Below, piece by piece: positions 37,834-46,988 of a stretch of 64,000 nt of DNA. The DNA comes from Clostridium sp. (GTDB taxonomy: Bacteria > Bacillota > Clostridia > Clostridiales > Clostridiaceae), in the NCBI RefSeq assembly GCF_017888565.1, contig NZ_JAGHFX010000018.1, forward strand, positions 100,783-164,782, given 5' to 3'. Within the stretch, counting starts at the first letter, position 1. Each line of letters opens with the position of its first letter. The notes under the pieces were generated by a model that was not told where the DNA came from, made no database searches, and saw only the letters and a list, made by a program, of their open reading frames with translations. The translations under genes and the position numbers were made by a program.

Positions 37834-38751
37834 ATGGGCATGAAGAGTAAAAGTCGTAAAGCTTATTATTTCTTAGCACCAGCACTTATTTCAATATGTA
37901 TATTTACACTATTTCCAGTAATATCAACAGTATACTATGCTTTTACTGATTATACTCAGTTTTCAAAGGGTGAAATTAATTTCGTAGGTTTTTCTAATTT
38001 CATAGAAGTTTTAGCAGGCCCTTTTAAGGAAACATTTTTACCTGTATTTGCATGGACTTTAACTTTTGCAATAATATCAACACTTGGATGCTTTTTATTA
38101 GGATTAGTAATAGCATTGATTTTAAATAATCCTAATATCAAAGAAAGAGGATTTTACAAAGGAATATTAATACTTCCTTGGGCATTACCAGCATCAGTTG
38201 CAATCCTATCATTTCAAGGTTTATTTAATGGTAGCTACGGACAAATAAATAATTTATTAATGCAACTACACTTAATTGAAGAACCTATAAAGTGGCTAAC
38301 AGATCCTAACTTAGCAAGAATGAGTATTTTAATGGTTAATATATGGCTTGGATTCCCTTATATGATGAACGTTTGCTTAGGTTCATTAGCTGCAATACCT
38401 GAAGTTTACTATGAAGCAGCAATGGTGGATGGAGCGACTAAGTGGAAACAATTTACGAATATTACTTTACCTTCAATAGCTAAAACAGCGTATCCACTTA
38501 TAATATCATCATTTGCATTTAATTTTAATAACTTTGGATCTGCTTATTTAATTACAGGTGGTAATCCTCCAAGGTTAAATACTCAGTTTGCAGGATATAC
38601 AGATATATTAGCATCAGTAAATTATAAACTTTCAATGCAATTTGGAAGATTTGAGATTGCTTCTGCTCTTAGTATAATAATATTTATAATAATTGCAACA
38701 ATTTCATTTGCGCAAATGAAGGCATCTGGCCAATTTGAGGAGGTTGATTAA
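37834..38751 (+). CDS. malF: Maltodextrin ABC transporter permease MalF
   Basis: A 305-residue inner-membrane permease with six hydrophobic segments. The EAA loop reads YYEAAMVDGATKWKQFTNITLP, the contact site for the ATPase subunit. A GGGGGA site precedes ATG 37834. It lacks the large periplasmic insert of enteric MalF, as usual in Firmicutes. Confidence 0.92.
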   Translation: MGMKSKSRKAYYFLAPALISICIFTLFPVISTVYYAFTDYTQFSKGEINFVGFSNFIEVLAGPFKETFLPVFAWTLTFAIISTLGCFLLGLVIALILNNPNIKERGFYKGILILPWALPASVAILSFQGLFNGSYGQINNLLMQLHLIEEPIKWLTDPNLARMSILMVNIWLGFPYMMNVCLGSLAAIPEVYYEAAMVDGATKWKQFTNITLPSIAKTAYPLIISSFAFNFNNFGSAYLITGGNPPRLNTQFAGYTDILASVNYKLSMQFGRFEIASALSIIIFIIIATISFAQMKASGQFEEVD

Positions 38752-38752
38752 T

Positions 38753-39646
38753 ATGCAAACAGAGGTAAATTTAAAAAGTATTTCAAGAAAAAAAGATAAA
38801 GTAGTGTATAAAAAGAAATTAAGACCTGATGAAGTAAGGGCAGCTTGGGTTGGTAGAATCTTTATATGGATAATGATATTAATAACATTATTTCCTATAG
38901 TAGCTGTAATTTCTGCATCAATGGCAAAAGGAAATGCATTTACCCAGACATCATTTTTTCCAACAGAATGGACTTTAGAGAATTATAGAAAAGTATTTGA
39001 AAAGACTAACTTTTTATTATGGCTAAAAAATTCATTGATTATTTGTACAAGTGTTGCAGTTATTCAATTATTATTATCAGTTCCAGCAGCCTTTGCCTTT
39101 TCTAAGCTAAGATTTTGGGGAAGAAGAAATGGACTTATGAGTTTATTAATTCTTCAAATGTTCCCAGCTGCTATGGCTTTACCAGCAATAATGGGGATAG
39201 TTTTCACATATAATTTAACTAATAAACCATGGGTATTAATATTAATATTAGCTGGTGGTAGTGCATACAACATTTGGCTTTTAAAAGGAGCAGTAGACGG
39301 AATTCCTGATGAATTGGTTGAGGCAGCTTATATAGATGGAGCATCAACTTGGAAGGTGTTTTCAGTAATAATATTACCTTTACTAAGAAATATGTTAATA
39401 GTTATATTCCTATTTGCATTTATAGGAGCTTATAGTGAATTTATGTTTACTTCAGCAATATTAAAGAATGCAGATGTACAAACACTTGTAACTGGATTAC
39501 AAAAATTTATTAAGGATCAATTTTCTGCAAACTGGACTATGTATTCAGCAGCAGCAGTAATGGTGGCTACGCCAATTGTAGTTATATTCTCACTTTTACA
39601 AAAATATATAGCAGGTGGATTAGTTTCTGGTTCAGTAAAAGAATAA
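38753..39646 (+). CDS. malG: Maltodextrin ABC transporter permease MalG
   Basis: A 297-residue permease with six membrane segments and the EAA loop LVEAAYIDGASTWKVFSVIILP. ATG 38753 is 1 base after the malF stop and has GAGGAGG inside the malF end; the frame-open TTG 38735 lies within that site and is rejected. There is no ATPase gene in the cluster. Confidence 0.92.
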   Translation: MQTEVNLKSISRKKDKVVYKKKLRPDEVRAAWVGRIFIWIMILITLFPIVAVISASMAKGNAFTQTSFFPTEWTLENYRKVFEKTNFLLWLKNSLIICTSVAVIQLLLSVPAAFAFSKLRFWGRRNGLMSLLILQMFPAAMALPAIMGIVFTYNLTNKPWVLILILAGGSAYNIWLLKGAVDGIPDELVEAAYIDGASTWKVFSVIILPLLRNMLIVIFLFAFIGAYSEFMFTSAILKNADVQTLVTGLQKFIKDQFSANWTMYSAAAVMVATPIVVIFSLLQKYIAGGLVSGSVKE

Positions 39647-39672
39647 TGATTTTATCCTTGAATTGAGTCTTA

Positions 39673-39709
39673 TGGTATAATTAATATAGAAATTAATGGA
39701 AACGATACC
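39673..39709 (+). promoter_or_regulatory. Promoter and LacI-type operator 3 of the lacI-type gene
   Basis: TGGTATAAT (39673-39681) is an extended -10. TGGAAACGATACC (39697-39709) follows and would cover about +9 to +21, suggesting autoregulation. Confidence 0.65.
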
Positions 39710-39738
39710 GAATAATTTGTCGAAATTTGGAGGGAGTT

Positions 39739-40761
39739 ATGATAAACATAAGAGATATTGCAAGAATTGCTGGGGTAGGTGTTAGTACAGTTTCAAGAGT
39801 TATAAATAATCATCCAGATGTAAAAGAGCAAACTAGAGAAAGAGTATTAGAGGTAATAAGAGAAAATAATTATATACCTAATAATAGTGCTAGAAATCTT
39901 AAAAAAAATAATACAAATAATATAGGCGTGTTAATAAAGGGGGTTTTCAACCCATTTTTCTCAGAAATGTTAGACTCAATAAGTAAAAGAATTTCTAAAG
40001 CAGGATATTCTATGATTTTAGAGCATCATGATTATTTAAGTGATGATGAAATGAATAATTTAATATCTATGATAAAGGAAAAGAGATTACAGGGTGTAAT
40101 TTGCTTAGGAGGAAACTTTACAGACGTAAAAAATGATGATTTTAATGATATAAATGTTCCAGTTGTATTAACCTCAATAAATCATAAATATGGAAAAGAG
40201 TTTTCAAATTTTTCATCAGTATCTATAGATAATGAGAAATCTGCTTATTCAGCTACACAATATTTAATTAATTGTGGTCATAAAAATATAGCTATAATGC
40301 TAGGAGATGAAAATGACTTTGGAATTGGATATTTAAGAGAAGCAGGTTATATAAAAGCATTAAAAGAAAATAACATTGAGTTTAATAAAAACTATAAAAT
40401 TCTAGGACATTATGATTATAGAGGAGCATATGAAGAAACAGATAAACTATTGAAGAACAATAAAGATGTTACAGCTATATTTGCTATATCAGATATAATG
40501 GCTGTAGGATGTGCAAAGGCTATAAAGGATAATGGTTTAGAAGTAGGAAAAGATGTTGCTATAATTGGATTTGACGGTATGGATATTAGTGAATTTTATA
40601 GCCCTACAATTACAACAGTTATACAACCTAAAGTAGAAATGGCAAAGATAAGTGTGGATTTATTATTAGATTTAATAGCTAATAAAACTAATAATAAGCA
40701 CGTTATATTAAATACAGAGCTTGTTGAAAGAGAATCAACAAATTTCAAAATAAGCAAGTAA
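39739..40761 (+). CDS. malR: LacI-family regulator, probable maltose repressor
   Basis: A 340-residue LacI/GalR protein. The HTH is at residues 3-25 (IRDIARIAGVGVSTVSRVIN), with a hinge near 50-58 and a periplasmic-binding-type ligand domain (NIGVLIKG, AIFAISDIMAVG, IIGFDGMDISEFYSP). ATG 39739 has GGAGGGAG upstream; TTG 39727 overlaps it. Its own operator-like site and two matching sites upstream suggest it controls the pucR-like gene, malEFG and itself (inference). Confidence 0.9.
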   Translation: MINIRDIARIAGVGVSTVSRVINNHPDVKEQTRERVLEVIRENNYIPNNSARNLKKNNTNNIGVLIKGVFNPFFSEMLDSISKRISKAGYSMILEHHDYLSDDEMNNLISMIKEKRLQGVICLGGNFTDVKNDDFNDINVPVVLTSINHKYGKEFSNFSSVSIDNEKSAYSATQYLINCGHKNIAIMLGDENDFGIGYLREAGYIKALKENNIEFNKNYKILGHYDYRGAYEETDKLLKNNKDVTAIFAISDIMAVGCAKAIKDNGLEVGKDVAIIGFDGMDISEFYSPTITTVIQPKVEMAKISVDLLLDLIANKTNNKHVILNTELVERESTNFKISK

Positions 40762-40774
40762 AAACTATAAAAAC

Positions 40775-40820
40775 TAATCTATTCATAATAGCACGAGATC
40801 TTGCTATTATGAATAGATTA
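40775..40820 (+). terminator. Long perfect hairpin after the lacI-type gene
   Basis: Arms 40775-40793 and 40802-40820 are 19-bp exact reverse complements. Only a weak T-rich tail follows, so termination may be partial. Confidence 0.55.
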
Positions 40821-40984
40821 TAAATAATATAGATTTAAAATTAATTAGTAATAACTCCTAGTAATATAAATAAATTTCTCTTATGTATTAATATAGTAAG
40901 TTGGTAATTTATTATAAATAACTTTCAAAACAGAATAATAATTACAGTACAGAAATAGGTTTTATGAGAAATGAGGTAAAATTT

Positions 40985-42466
40985 ATGAAAAGAAGTAGTG
41001 GCATATTGATGCATATTTCATCATTACCAGGTAAGTATGGAATAGGCACATTTGGAATGGAAGCGTTTGCCTTTATAGATTTTTTAAAAAAGAGCGGACA
41101 AGGGTGTTGGCAAATACTACCATTAGGACAAACTAGTTACGGAGATTCACCATATCAATGCTTTTCAGCATTTGCTGGCAATCCATATTTTATAGATTTT
41201 GATTTATTAGAGAAATATGGCTTATTAGCTAAAAAAGATTATTCAACTTTAGACTATGGATTAGATGAAAATTGTGTGGATTATGCAAAATTATTTATAA
41301 ATAAAAATAAAGTATTAAGAATTGCATATGAAAATTCTAAAAATAAATATGACAAAGAAATAAATAAATTTATAGAAGAAAATAAATTTTGGTTAGAAGA
41401 CTATGCTTTATATATGGCAGTTAAGAATCATTTTAATTTAGTTAGCTGGCAAAATTGGAATGATGACATAAGACTTAGAAAGAAAGAAGCTATAGATTCT
41501 TATAAGGCATTATTAAAGGATGAAATTGATTATTGGATATTTATTCAATATATGTTCTTTAAGCAATGGTATAGTTTAAAAAAATATGCTAATAGTAATG
41601 GAATTAAAATAATAGGCGATATTCCAATTTATGTATCAGAAGATAGTGCAGATATATGGAGTAACCCAGAATACTTTAATGTTGATGAAAATATGTTACC
41701 AATAACAGTAGCAGGTTGTCCACCAGATACATTTTCAGAAACGGGTCAACTTTGGGGAAATCCTATATATAATTGGAATAACTTAGATAAGGATGGCTAC
41801 AGTTGGTGGATAGATAGAGTTAGAGAAAGCTTTAAGCTATATGATGTAGTAAGGATAGATCACTTTAGAGGGTTTGAAGCATATTGGGAAATACCTTATG
41901 GAAATAAAACTGCAGAATTTGGACAATGGACAAAAGGGCCAGGAATAAAGCTATTTAATGCAATAAAAAGTAAACTTGGGGATGTTAATATAATAGCAGA
42001 AGATTTAGGGATGATGACTGATGAAGTTATTGAACTTAGAGATACAGCAGGTTTCCCAGGAATGAAGATATTACAGTTTGGGTTTGGAGAGGGAGATAGC
42101 AGAGATTTACCTCATAACTACCCAGTTAATTGTGTAGCTTATACGGGTACTCATGATAACGATACTGTTTGCGGATGGTATAATGTTACAGGAAGCAAAA
42201 AAGAAATAGAGAAAGCTAAAAAGTATTTAAATTTAACTTATGAAGAAGGAATTGCAAGGGGGTTAATAAGAGGAGTTTGGGGAAGTCCAGCTTACTTAGC
42301 AATAACAACTATGCAAGATTTATTGGGATTAGGTAATGATGCAAGAATGAATATGCCTTCTACTTTAGGTGGTAACTGGATATGGAGAGCTTCAGCAAAG
42401 GATATAAATAATAAGTTAGCAGAAGAGATTTATGATTTAACAAAATTATATGGCAGAACAAAATAA
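40985..42466 (+). CDS. malQ: 4-alpha-glucanotransferase (amylomaltase)
   Basis: A 493-residue GH77 enzyme that transfers alpha-1,4-glucan segments between maltodextrins and releases glucose. The N-terminus RSSGILMHISSLPGKYGIG, the nucleophile region VVRIDHFRGFEAYWEIP, the acid/base segment IIAEDLGMMTDEV and the TGTHDNDT motif are all present. I prefer ATG 40985 (GAGGTAAAATTT upstream) over ATG 40964. It completes the maltodextrin pathway with MalEFG; no phosphorylase gene is in the window. Confidence 0.96.
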   Translation: MKRSSGILMHISSLPGKYGIGTFGMEAFAFIDFLKKSGQGCWQILPLGQTSYGDSPYQCFSAFAGNPYFIDFDLLEKYGLLAKKDYSTLDYGLDENCVDYAKLFINKNKVLRIAYENSKNKYDKEINKFIEENKFWLEDYALYMAVKNHFNLVSWQNWNDDIRLRKKEAIDSYKALLKDEIDYWIFIQYMFFKQWYSLKKYANSNGIKIIGDIPIYVSEDSADIWSNPEYFNVDENMLPITVAGCPPDTFSETGQLWGNPIYNWNNLDKDGYSWWIDRVRESFKLYDVVRIDHFRGFEAYWEIPYGNKTAEFGQWTKGPGIKLFNAIKSKLGDVNIIAEDLGMMTDEVIELRDTAGFPGMKILQFGFGEGDSRDLPHNYPVNCVAYTGTHDNDTVCGWYNVTGSKKEIEKAKKYLNLTYEEGIARGLIRGVWGSPAYLAITTMQDLLGLGNDARMNMPSTLGGNWIWRASAKDINNKLAEEIYDLTKLYGRTK

Positions 42467-42510
42467 TTTTAACTAGATTATTAAAATAATCTCCTATAAA
42501 AATTATGAAT

Positions 42511-42542
42511 AAAGCTCATAGAGAATATTCTCTATGAGCTTT
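42511..42542 (+). terminator. Terminator after malQ
   Basis: AAAGCTCATAGAGA (42511-42524) pairs with TCTCTATGAGCTTT (42529-42542) around a 4-base loop; ATTCATAAT follows. Confidence 0.7.
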
Positions 42543-42599
42543 ATTCATAATAATGTTAAGATATATAATATCTAAAAAATTTAATGTAGGTGGTTTAAA

Positions 42600-42896
42600 A
42601 TGAGAGTTCTAGTAATGAGTGTAAAGTTGAGAGCAAGTTGGGTACATTCTTTAAAAGAAAAGAGGATGGTGGTCAAAAGCATAACTCAAAAGCTAAAAAA
42701 TAAATTTAATATTTCAGTAAATGAAGTAGAAGATCAAGATATTCATCAAAGTATAGTAATTGCTATTTCAGGAATATGTTCAAGTAGTTCGCAGGTAGAT
42801 TCTACAATGGAAAATATAATTAATTTTATTGAGTTAAATACAGATGCAGAGCTTATTGGTATAGAAAAAGATGTTATAATGTTTAAGTTTTTATAA
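42600..42896 (+). CDS. DUF503 (YlxP-like) protein
   Basis: A 98-residue protein with the DUF503 pattern: VLVMSVKLRASWVHSLKEKRMVVKSI near the start, then FNISVNEVEDQDIHQSIVIAI. YlxP-like proteins often sit near translation genes, but their role is unclear. ATG 42600 is preceded by TAGGTGG. Confidence 0.85.
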   Translation: MRVLVMSVKLRASWVHSLKEKRMVVKSITQKLKNKFNISVNEVEDQDIHQSIVIAISGICSSSSQVDSTMENIINFIELNTDAELIGIEKDVIMFKFL

Positions 42897-42926
42897 AAAT
42901 AAATACATAAAATTCAAATTAATAGG

Positions 42927-42955
42927 TTGACAATCTAAACCAATAAATGTATATT
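42927..42955 (+). promoter_or_regulatory. Promoter of the metNIQ operon
   Basis: TTGACA (42927-42932) and TATATT (42950-42955) have a 17-base spacer. Start would be near 42962, about 30 bases before the SAM riboswitch. Confidence 0.75.
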
Positions 42956-42991
42956 AGTATCAATAGAAAAAATAAATAATTTGATTACGTT

Positions 42992-43139
42992 TCTTATCAA
43001 GAGTGGTGGAGGGACTGGCCCTGTGAAACCCAGCAACCTGTAATAGGATTAAATGATAAGTCTAATTTGTGTTAGATAAAAGTTTATTCTTATTAAGTTT
43101 GGTGCTAAATCCTGCAGCTTTTTAGCTGATAGATGAGAG
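42992..43139 (+). ncRNA. SAM-I (S-box) riboswitch
   Basis: The conserved elements appear in order: CTTATCAAGAGTGG with AGGGACTGGCCC (P1-P2), TGAAACCCAGCAACC, and the downstream half TGGTGCTAAATCC. The P1 partner GATGAG near 43133 closes the aptamer against CTTATC at 42993. High SAM should stabilise the aptamer and favour the terminator at 43164, shutting off metNIQ. Confidence 0.96.
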
Positions 43140-43163
43140 AATAAATTAATATGTGAGTTTACG

Positions 43164-43198
43164 CGCACTAGAGATTTATTCTCCAGTGCGTTTTTTAT
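43164..43198 (+). terminator. SAM-riboswitch expression-platform terminator
   Basis: CGCACTAGAG (43164-43173) pairs with CTCCAGTGCG (43181-43190, one mismatch), then TTTTTTATTTT. Confidence 0.9.
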
Positions 43199-43232
43199 TT
43201 TGCTTTAAGTTTCTTTAAAGGGGGAATGGCTT

Positions 43233-44270
43233 GTGATTAAAATTAATAACTTAAGTAAAAGATTTAATGATGTTGAAGTTATAAAGGGAGTTTCGCTTAA
43301 GATAGAAGAAGGAGAGATATACGGAATTATAGGACATAGTGGGGCAGGGAAATCTACATTACTTAGATGTATAAATGGTTTAGAAAACTATGAAGATGGA
43401 TCAGTTACAGTGATGGGAAGAGAAGTGAAAAATTTAAGTGGATTGGAACTTAGGGAGTTTAGAAAAAAATTAGGAATGATATTTCAAGGATTCAATTTAC
43501 TAAGTAGAAAAACAGTATCTGAAAATATAGCATTACCATTAGAAGTATGGGGATATGAAGAAGAGTATAAAGAATATAAGTTTGAAAATAAAGAAAAGGG
43601 AGTAAAGTCATATAGTTACAAAAAATTTAAAAAAGAAAAAATAAATGAAAGAGTTACTGAGCTTTTAAACTTAGTAGGCCTTTCAGAAAAAGCAGATGTA
43701 AAACCATCAAGCTTAAGTGGTGGACAAAAGCAAAGAGTAGCAATAGCAAGGGCTTTAGCATTAGAACCTAAAATTTTACTTTGTGATGAAGCTACATCAG
43801 CTTTAGATCCTAAAATAACAAAAGATATATTAGCACTTTTATCAAAGATAAATAAAGAATTAGGTATAACAATTGTTATTGTTACCCACCAAATGGAAGT
43901 AGTTAAAGAGGTTTGTGAAAAAGTTGCATTAATAGAAGGGGGCATTTTAAAAGCAGAAGGCAATTCAGAAGACTTATTCTTAAAACCAGGACTTTCCCTT
44001 AAGAAATTTTTAGGGGATCAAGATGATGAGCTACTACCTACAACAGGGATTAACATAAAACTATTTTTCCCAAGTACATCATCAGAAAATGCTATTATTA
44101 CAAAAATGGCTAGAGAGCTAAATGTAGATTTTTCAATTGTTTGGGGCAAATTAGAAAAATTTAGAGATGATGTACTTGGAAATTTAGTAATAAATGTAGA
44201 GTTAAATGATAAAGAAAAAGTAATAGAATATTTAGAAAGTAAAAATGTGGTATTGGAGGTGCTTAATTAA
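43233..44270 (+). CDS. metN: Methionine ABC transporter ATP-binding protein MetN
   Basis: A 345-residue ATPase. Walker A is GHSGAGKST at 34-42, the signature LSGGQKQR at 161-168, Walker B ILLCDEATSALD, and a C-terminal NIL domain (about 270-345) senses methionine. Between residues about 110 and 135 there is a Lys/Glu/Tyr-rich insertion of about 25 residues not usual in MetN. GTG 43233 is the start (GGGGGAA upstream). The stop overlaps the metI start by one base (TAATG). Confidence 0.93.
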   Translation: MIKINNLSKRFNDVEVIKGVSLKIEEGEIYGIIGHSGAGKSTLLRCINGLENYEDGSVTVMGREVKNLSGLELREFRKKLGMIFQGFNLLSRKTVSENIALPLEVWGYEEEYKEYKFENKEKGVKSYSYKKFKKEKINERVTELLNLVGLSEKADVKPSSLSGGQKQRVAIARALALEPKILLCDEATSALDPKITKDILALLSKINKELGITIVIVTHQMEVVKEVCEKVALIEGGILKAEGNSEDLFLKPGLSLKKFLGDQDDELLPTTGINIKLFFPSTSSENAIITKMARELNVDFSIVWGKLEKFRDDVLGNLVINVELNDKEKVIEYLESKNVVLEVLN

Positions 44271-44908
44271 TGTCAGAAATATTAATACCAGCGTTTAATA
44301 AAACAATTGCCATGGTTTTTTTCTCAACATTATTTTCGCTTATATTAGGATTTATACCAGCAATTATATTAGTAGTTACAGCTCCAAATGGTTTAAAGCC
44401 TAACAAGATTATATACAGGGTTTTAGATACAATAATTAATATATTAAGAGGGTTTCCATTTTTAATTTTAATGGTAGCAATAATACCATTTACAAAATTA
44501 ATAGTAGGAAAATCAATTGGTACACCAGCAGCTATAGTACCATTAACAATAGCTGCAGCACCTTTTGTAGCAAGAATAATAGAATCATCTTTAAAAGAAG
44601 TAGATTCAGGAGTTGTGGAAGCTGCAAAATCATTTGGTGCTTCTAATACACAAATAATTTTTAAAGTTATGTTAAAGGAAGCAGTGCCTTCAATAATATC
44701 AGGACTAACATTAACTATAATAAGTATAATAGGATATTCAGCTATGGCTGGAACAGTAGGTGGGGGTGGTCTTGGTGATGTAGCAATAAGATATGGCTAT
44801 CAAAGATATCAAACGGATATTATGATTGTAACAGTAATAATTTTAATAATAATCGTACAAGTATTACAGTCACTAGGAAACTATCTATATAAAAAATTAT
44901 CAAAATAA
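44270..44908 (+). CDS. metI: Methionine ABC transporter permease MetI
   Basis: A 212-residue permease with five membrane segments. It has the family motifs NILRGFPFLILMVAIIP, the EAA-type loop VVEAAKSFGASNTQIIFKVMLKEA, and TVGGGGLGDVAIRYGYQRY. It is translationally coupled to metN; a GGAGG site lies in the metN end. Confidence 0.95.
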   Translation: MSEILIPAFNKTIAMVFFSTLFSLILGFIPAIILVVTAPNGLKPNKIIYRVLDTIINILRGFPFLILMVAIIPFTKLIVGKSIGTPAAIVPLTIAAAPFVARIIESSLKEVDSGVVEAAKSFGASNTQIIFKVMLKEAVPSIISGLTLTIISIIGYSAMAGTVGGGGLGDVAIRYGYQRYQTDIMIVTVIILIIIVQVLQSLGNYLYKKLSK

Positions 44909-45003
44909 AGCATATAAAAATTAAATTAATATATAAAGATAATTGTTAAGTTATAAATGATAACTATTAATTAAAAGGATATTGAAGTTGATAAAGCTTC
45001 AAT

Positions 45004-45066
45004 ATAAAAACTCTGTAAGAGTTTTATCTTCAATTATCAATTATGAATTGTCAATTATCCATTATT
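45004..45066. repeat. Small hairpin and CAATTATCAATT-type repeat before metQ
   Basis: AAAACTCTGTAAGAGTTTT is a short hairpin. It is followed by TCAATTATCAATTATGAATTGTCAATTATCCATTATTTTA, which is related to the repeat at 3599-3655. It separates metI and metQ by 175 bases without a clear T-run terminator. Confidence 0.5.
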
Positions 45067-45083
45067 TTAAGGGGGTTAAAGAA

Positions 45084-45917
45084 ATGAAAAGAAAATCAAT
45101 TTTATCATTATTATTAACAGGGGCTTTAGCAATAAGCTTAATAGGTTGTGGAAATTCAAACAATGAATCAGAAGCAGGTTCAACAACTGAAGATAAAACA
45201 ATAACAATAGGGGTTACTCCAGTTCCTCATAAGGAAATAGTAGAAGAAATAAAACCTGATCTTGAAGCTGAAGGATACACAGTAAACATAATAGAATTTA
45301 CAGATTATGTAACACCTAATACATCTTTAGCGGAAGGCGAATTAGATGCAAACTACTTTCAAACAATTGCATATTTAGATGAAACTAATGAAGGAAAGGG
45401 ATTAGATTTAACTTACACAAAAGGAATTCATTTGGAGCCGCTAGGCGTTTATTCTTCAACTATTAAAAGCCTAGATGAATTAAAAGAAGGAGCAACAGTT
45501 GCAGTGCCAAATGATCCATCAAATGAAGCTAGAGCTTTAAGAGTACTAGAGGGTGCAGGATTAATAAAATTAAAAGAAGGTGAGTTAGTTACACCAAAGG
45601 ATATTACAGAAAATCCTAAGAATCTTAAATTTGAAGAGCTTGAAGCAGCTCAATTACCAAGGGTTTTAGAAGAAGTAGGTATTGCTGTTATTAATGGAAA
45701 CTACGCACTTGAAGCAGGCTTAAATCCAGCTGAAAATGCTTTATATTTAGAAGATGCAACTAAAGAAGCTTCTAAGAAATATCATAATGTATTAGCGGTG
45801 AAAAAAGGAAATGAGGATAGCGAAAAAATTAAAGCTTTAACAAAAGTTTTAACATCAGATAAAGTTAAGAAATTTATTGAAGAGAAGTATAATGGATCAG
45901 TAATTCCAACTTTCTAG
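45084..45917 (+). CDS. metQ: Methionine-binding lipoprotein MetQ
   Basis: A 277-residue NlpA-family lipoprotein. The signal ends in LIGC (Cys22); the core has VTPVPHKEIVEEIKPDLEAEGY, LDANYFQTIAYLDE and VAVPNDPSNEARALRVL. ATG 45084 follows GGGGGT; a longer frame from 44982 runs through the intergenic repeat and is rejected. It delivers methionine to MetNI. Confidence 0.95.
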   Translation: MKRKSILSLLLTGALAISLIGCGNSNNESEAGSTTEDKTITIGVTPVPHKEIVEEIKPDLEAEGYTVNIIEFTDYVTPNTSLAEGELDANYFQTIAYLDETNEGKGLDLTYTKGIHLEPLGVYSSTIKSLDELKEGATVAVPNDPSNEARALRVLEGAGLIKLKEGELVTPKDITENPKNLKFEELEAAQLPRVLEEVGIAVINGNYALEAGLNPAENALYLEDATKEASKKYHNVLAVKKGNEDSEKIKALTKVLTSDKVKKFIEEKYNGSVIPTF

Positions 45918-45940
45918 AAATCAAGCAAAATATAAAGACT

Positions 45941-45985
45941 GAAAGAGTGAGTAAGAAAATAAATTTTTACTTGCTCTTTCATTTT
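45941..45985 (+). terminator. Terminator of the metNIQ operon
   Basis: GAAAGAGTGAGTAA (45941-45954) pairs with TTACTTGCTCTTTC (45967-45980, two wobbles); ATTTTCTATTT follows. Confidence 0.8.
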
Positions 45986-46068
45986 CTATTTAGAAATATA
46001 AATATTCATTTATGATATAATAATTATAAACATATAACTAAAATAATTCTTTAAAATAGGAGAAATAA

Positions 46069-46977
46069 ATGAAAAAGGTATATATTTTGCTAATTATTAT
46101 ACTTACATTATTTTTTCAAGGATGTACTAAAAGAGTGGAAATTATAGAGCATAGTAACAATAATACTATAGAAAACAGTACAATAGATGAAAATATGTAT
46201 GAAAAGATGGATGAAGTATTAGGAAATTATAAGGATAATATATCTATATATTATAAGAATCTAAATACAAAGGAGGAATATACATTAAATAAAGATAGAT
46301 ATTATATAGCAGCAAGTACAACGAAAGTACCTTTATGCATGATGATTTTAGACCAAGTTTTTGAAGGTACATTATCTTTAGAAGATATTATTTATTATGA
46401 AGAAGTAGATGGTGAAGGGGGAAGTGGAGTCTTATACTATTTACCAGAAATTCCAAACATAACTATTGAGGAAGCCATTTATTTATCTATAGTTGAATCA
46501 GATAATATTACTAAAAATATGCTTAATAGAATAAGTGAAATTTCATTAACGGATTATTTGAGAAATATAACTGAAGATGATAGTATTCCTTATGAAAATT
46601 CTATTACAGCAGAACAATTATATAAGGTGCTAGAAAGACTATATAAAAATCCAGATAATAACCCTTACTATGAAAAGCTTATAGGCTATATGAAAGAAAC
46701 CATTTTCCATGATAGATTAGACAAATATTTACCTTATAATATAGTTGCTCATAAAATTGGAGATTATTATAGGTATTATCATGATTTTGGAATAGTATAT
46801 GCTAAAGACCCTTATATAATAGTAATATTGACAAAGGATATAGGAGATTTAAGTGAAGAGCCTTATGAATATGGAAGTGAAGATGAAAGATATCTTTTAG
46901 ATTGGGGTAATGAAGCATATGAAATTATAGCAAATGTATCAAAAGAAATATACTTAATGGTTGAGGAAGATTATTAA
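46069..46977 (+). CDS. Class A beta-lactamase-like serine hydrolase, lipoprotein
   Basis: A 302-residue protein with lipobox FQGC (Cys19). The hydrolase domain shows the active-site SxxK as STTK (about residue 84, in AASTTKVPL), an SDN triad (VESDNITKN, about 144) and HKIG in place of the KTG box. Overall it resembles class A beta-lactamase/PBP-like enzymes (beta-lactamase2 family). It may be a cell-wall hydrolase rather than a resistance enzyme; sequence alone cannot tell. It precedes alaX by 11 bases. Confidence 0.8.
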   Translation: MKKVYILLIIILTLFFQGCTKRVEIIEHSNNNTIENSTIDENMYEKMDEVLGNYKDNISIYYKNLNTKEEYTLNKDRYYIAASTTKVPLCMMILDQVFEGTLSLEDIIYYEEVDGEGGSGVLYYLPEIPNITIEEAIYLSIVESDNITKNMLNRISEISLTDYLRNITEDDSIPYENSITAEQLYKVLERLYKNPDNNPYYEKLIGYMKETIFHDRLDKYLPYNIVAHKIGDYYRYYHDFGIVYAKDPYIIVILTKDIGDLSEEPYEYGSEDERYLLDWGNEAYEIIANVSKEIYLMVEEDY

Positions 46978-46988
46978 TAGGTGAAAAA

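Noticed and set aside
44982..45083. N-terminal extension of MetQ
   Set aside because: It translates the intergenic hairpin and repeat and would bury the lipoprotein signal; GGGGGT supports ATG 45084.
46069..46977. Antibiotic-resistance beta-lactamase
   Set aside because: The SxxK and SDN motifs fit, but the KTG box is HKIG and there is no resistance context, so only a beta-lactamase-like fold is claimed.
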